Assembly (NCBI GenBank): GCA_003280575.1
Contig: QCEN01000004.1
Location: 39,234-103,233, forward strand
Length of the DNA stretch: 64,000 bases
Source of the DNA: Prochlorococcus sp. AG-355-P07
Lineage (GTDB): Bacteria > Cyanobacteriota > Cyanobacteriia > PCC-6307 > Cyanobiaceae
Direction: 5' to 3'
Below are positions 62,129 through 64,000 of the stretch, piece by piece (the first letter of the stretch is position 1; the number at the start of each line of letters is the position of its first letter). The position numbers and the translations under genes are program-made. Under the pieces are notes generated by a model. That model was not told the DNA's origin and ran no database searches. It saw only the letters and a list, made by a program, of their open reading frames with translations.

Positions 62129-63331
62129 TTGTCTAAAATTTTAATATTAAGCAATGGGCACGGAGAAGATCTATCTGGCAGTCTCTTAGCTAAGCAATTC
62201 TTAAAAAGTGGTTATTCTGTTGATGCTTTGCCAATTGTTGGTATAGGAAACCACTACGAAAAAGAAAAAATTAAGATTATTGGTAAAACTAAAGAATTTA
62301 GTACGGGAGGAATTGGCTATAATTCTTTTAAAGGAAGACTCAGTGAGATATTTGGAGGAGAAATATTTTATCTTCTAAAAAGATTATATTTAACTTTTAA
62401 AATAAGAAATAAGTATGATTATTTTTTTGTAGTTGGAGATATTGTGCCAGTTTTTTTTGCATGGTTTTGTAAGAAAGATTTTTTTACATATCTAGTCGCT
62501 TATTCTAGTCATTATGAAGGGAAGTTGAGATTACCATGGCCTTCTAAATTTTTCTTGCTCTCACAAAAAGCAAAAAAAATATACACGCGAGATTCCCTTA
62601 CAGCTAATGATTTAACTTTGCAATTAAAAAAGAGAGTGTCTTTTTTAGGCAACCCATTTATGGACAAGTTTTTCCCTAGAAACAAAGTATTAAAGAAAGC
62701 TGAATTTAGTATTGGAATATTTCCAGGAAGCAGATTCCCTGAGACTTTAGATAATTTTGTTTTGATTATAGAGGTATTAGAGGCATTGTCAGATGTAAGG
62801 TATTTTCAAAAAATTAAATTTAATTTTGCAATAGTTAATGCTCTATCTTCATTAAAAATAAAGGCGATATTTCAAAAAAGAGGATGGTTAAAACTAGAAA
62901 ACATAAAAGATAATAATCTCTTGAAATTCCAATATAAATTTTTAGAAGTCAATATATATTGGAATAATTTTGACAAAATATTATTGAAAAGTAGTTGCTG
63001 TATTAGTATGGCAGGAACAGCAGCAGAGCAAGCGATTGGATTAGGAATACCTGTTATTCAAATTGAAGGTAAAGGTCCACAATTTACAAAAACTTTTGCA
63101 GAAGCGCAAAGACGTTTGCTCGGGAAATATGTTTTTTGTGCCAGTAATTATAAAGATAAGAATGATCAAATCAATCAGACAATAAAATTGATCATAAAAT
63201 TAATATATCTAATACAACTAAATAAGAAGTTTATGATCTCATGTAATGAAAATGCTAAAAGAAGACTGGGAGAAAACAAAGCTTGTCTTAAAATGGTTGA
63301 TGATACTAATAATGTTATAAAAAATGAATAA
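62129..63331 (+). CDS. LpxB-like (TIGR03492-type) glycosyltransferase family protein
   Basis: 400 residues, TTG start 1 nt after the TPR stop. SKILILSNGHGEDLSGSLLAKQFL is the characteristic start of the cyanobacterial lipid-A-disaccharide synthase-related family. FPGSRFPETLDNFVLI and the nucleotide-sugar end SCCISMAGTAAEQAIGLGIPVIQIEGKGPQFTKTFAEAQRRLLG resemble GT-B enzymes. Function unknown; a distinct lpxB is expected elsewhere. A second related gene is at 9391. It overlaps the next gene by 8 nt. Confidence 0.82.
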   Translation: MSKILILSNGHGEDLSGSLLAKQFLKSGYSVDALPIVGIGNHYEKEKIKIIGKTKEFSTGGIGYNSFKGRLSEIFGGEIFYLLKRLYLTFKIRNKYDYFFVVGDIVPVFFAWFCKKDFFTYLVAYSSHYEGKLRLPWPSKFFLLSQKAKKIYTRDSLTANDLTLQLKKRVSFLGNPFMDKFFPRNKVLKKAEFSIGIFPGSRFPETLDNFVLIIEVLEALSDVRYFQKIKFNFAIVNALSSLKIKAIFQKRGWLKLENIKDNNLLKFQYKFLEVNIYWNNFDKILLKSSCCISMAGTAAEQAIGLGIPVIQIEGKGPQFTKTFAEAQRRLLGKYVFCASNYKDKNDQINQTIKLIIKLIYLIQLNKKFMISCNENAKRRLGENKACLKMVDDTNNVIKNE

Positions 63332-63593
63332 GGAGAATAATCAAAATAAGCTAAAACAAATTATCGATAATTTGTTATTAATAAATTTATTTATAGTCAT
63401 TTTTTTTGCAATATTTTTTATTTTTGCAATCATCATGCAATTTAAAGGAATATTTATTTTTATTAATTTTATTCAGTTAGTTTGGAATCCTCTTGTAGTT
63501 CCATTGATAACTATTCTTATTATTGGTGCTTTAGTTAACGGTATCAATTCTTGGTGGATGCGTAAATTGCTTTCTCAAGAAGAGGATATTTAA
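63324..63593 (+). CDS. 89-aa two-helix membrane protein
   Basis: Not recognised. Polar start KENNQNKLKQII, then two hydrophobic segments LLLINLFIVIFFAIFFIFAIIMQF and LVVPLITILIIGALVNGI with a WWMRK basic end. It starts inside the LpxB-like gene (8-nt overlap), so is probably co-translated with it and may be membrane partner. Its last 50 nt overlap the convergent epimerase gene, yet both ORFs look real. Confidence 0.75.
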   Translation: MNKENNQNKLKQIIDNLLLINLFIVIFFAIFFIFAIIMQFKGIFIFINFIQLVWNPLVVPLITILIIGALVNGINSWWMRKLLSQEEDI

Positions 63594-64000
63594 AAGTATA
63601 ATTTTTGAGTTTACGGCTAATTACTTTTTGTCCTTCTAAAACAACTTTTGCCCCATCTCCTAACAATATTTTTAAGACCGCTCCAGGCACTGGAAGTAAA
63701 TTAGGTCTATTCAGACATTTGCCTAAAGTCTGAGAAAAGTCTCTCATTAATACTGGATTTGGTGCAACAGCATTAAATACTCCCGAATACTTTTTATCGA
63801 CTAATGCTTGAGTAATTATTGCACATAAATCAGTTCTATGAATCCAACTCATCCATTGCTTACCATCTCCAATTGGTCCACCTAAACCAACTTTAAATAT
63901 AGGGAGCATTTTTCCTAATGCACCTCCATCTGCCTCTAGAACAATTCCAATTCTAAAAATAACTAACCTTGAGAAAAATGGTTTTTCAGTAGCGACCGAT
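63544..64000 (-). CDS. TIGR01777-type NAD(P)-epimerase-like (SulA/YfcH) protein, 3' part only
   Basis: The track shows 63544-63909, but the frame is open to the window edge: RLVIFRIGIVLEADGGALGKMLP continues upstream of its Met. LPIFKVGLGGPIGDGKQWMSWIHRTDLCAII and the end KNYTFKYPLLEKAI are the family's second half (R.G.VL...GG.L..m.p.F..G.GG..G.G.q..sWIH..D). The Rossmann fold and active Tyr region lie off the window. Such proteins are short-chain dehydrogenase-like, function poorly known. The stop overlaps the convergent 89-aa gene by 50 nt. Confidence 0.9.
   Translation of the reverse strand, partial: SVATEKPFFSRLVIFRIGIVLEADGGALGKMLPIFKVGLGGPIGDGKQWMSWIHRTDLCAIITQALVDKKYSGVFNAVAPNPVLMRDFSQTLGKCLNRPNLLPVPGAVLKILLGDGAKVVLEGQKVISRKLKNYTFKYPLLEKAIYASTKN

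Noticed and set aside
1-64000. CRISPR array, insertion sequences, integrases, long direct repeats
   Set aside because: Scanned by eye on both strands; no regular spaced repeats, transposase or terminal inverted repeats noticed.

Overview
The window reads as a compact, AT-rich cyanobacterial chromosome, almost certainly a high-light-adapted Prochlorococcus. Four observations support this. The tmRNA gene is circularly permuted and its tag ORF ends in TAPVAA, as in Prochlorococcus. Photosynthesis genes are scattered through the window (psbX, ycf66, two hli genes, a petL-like ORF, a CRR7-like gene, crtQ). Coding density is very high, with many 1-14 nt overlaps. Many starts are TTG or GTG. There are no insertion sequences, CRISPR arrays, prophage or obvious pseudogenes; this is mostly core genome. 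The genus call is inferred from these features, not from a database search.

Layout. 1-4.6 kb: the start of a ParA-like ATPase, an aldo/keto reductase, permuted ssrA, a THUMP methyltransferase, two small membrane-protein genes and two unrecognised short genes, one resembling the LigD phosphoesterase domain. 4.7-12.7 kb: smc, a PRC-barrel protein, an LpxB-like glycosyltransferase, tRNA-Leu, accC and yggT. 12.8-17.6 kb: psbX and ycf66, then a minus-strand run def-HIT-unknown-ABC exporter-hli. 17.6-24.7 kb: an S9 peptidase and the sufBCDS operon for Fe-S cluster assembly. 25-31.8 kb: a Rho_N/DUF4912 protein, a phosphoglucomutase, rarA, a phosphopantetheinyl transferase, prxQ, coaX and cysH. 31.9-37.1 kb: a plus-strand series of type II NADH dehydrogenase, SLC13 transporter, TrkH and TrkA (redox and Na+/K+ handling).

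37.1-38.3 kb is the least explained stretch. A ribbon-helix-helix regulator diverges from an unknown gene across a nested inverted-repeat region. A Nif11-like small protein ending in GGL follows, and a 57-aa membrane ORF overlaps its 3' end on the other strand. 38.4-47.2 kb: an ABC-F ATPase, HtrA, small conserved proteins, a 48-aa Hli protein, and a minus-strand run of DUF512 radical SAM, TolC, inositol-phosphatase-like, YihY and zinc-ribbon genes. 47.4-52.3 kb: DUF3120, nadB, a VKOR-thioredoxin fusion, rimO and a petL-like ORF. 52.3-64 kb: a pterin-like operon (tandem PTPS, RibD_C reductase, FemAB-like acyltransferase), aroK, CRR7-like, GST, rbfA, hemD, crtQ, an A-type Fe-S protein, a TPR protein, a second LpxB-like gene and a truncated TIGR01777-type epimerase.

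I did not find a clearly new multi-gene system. The best candidates for a second look are the 37.1-38.3 kb small-protein locus, the tandem PTPS/RibD_C operon, the stand-alone phosphoesterase-like protein, the tRNA-Leu with an apparent AAG anticodon, and the permuted tmRNA whose tRNA-like ends are separated by about 6 nt.
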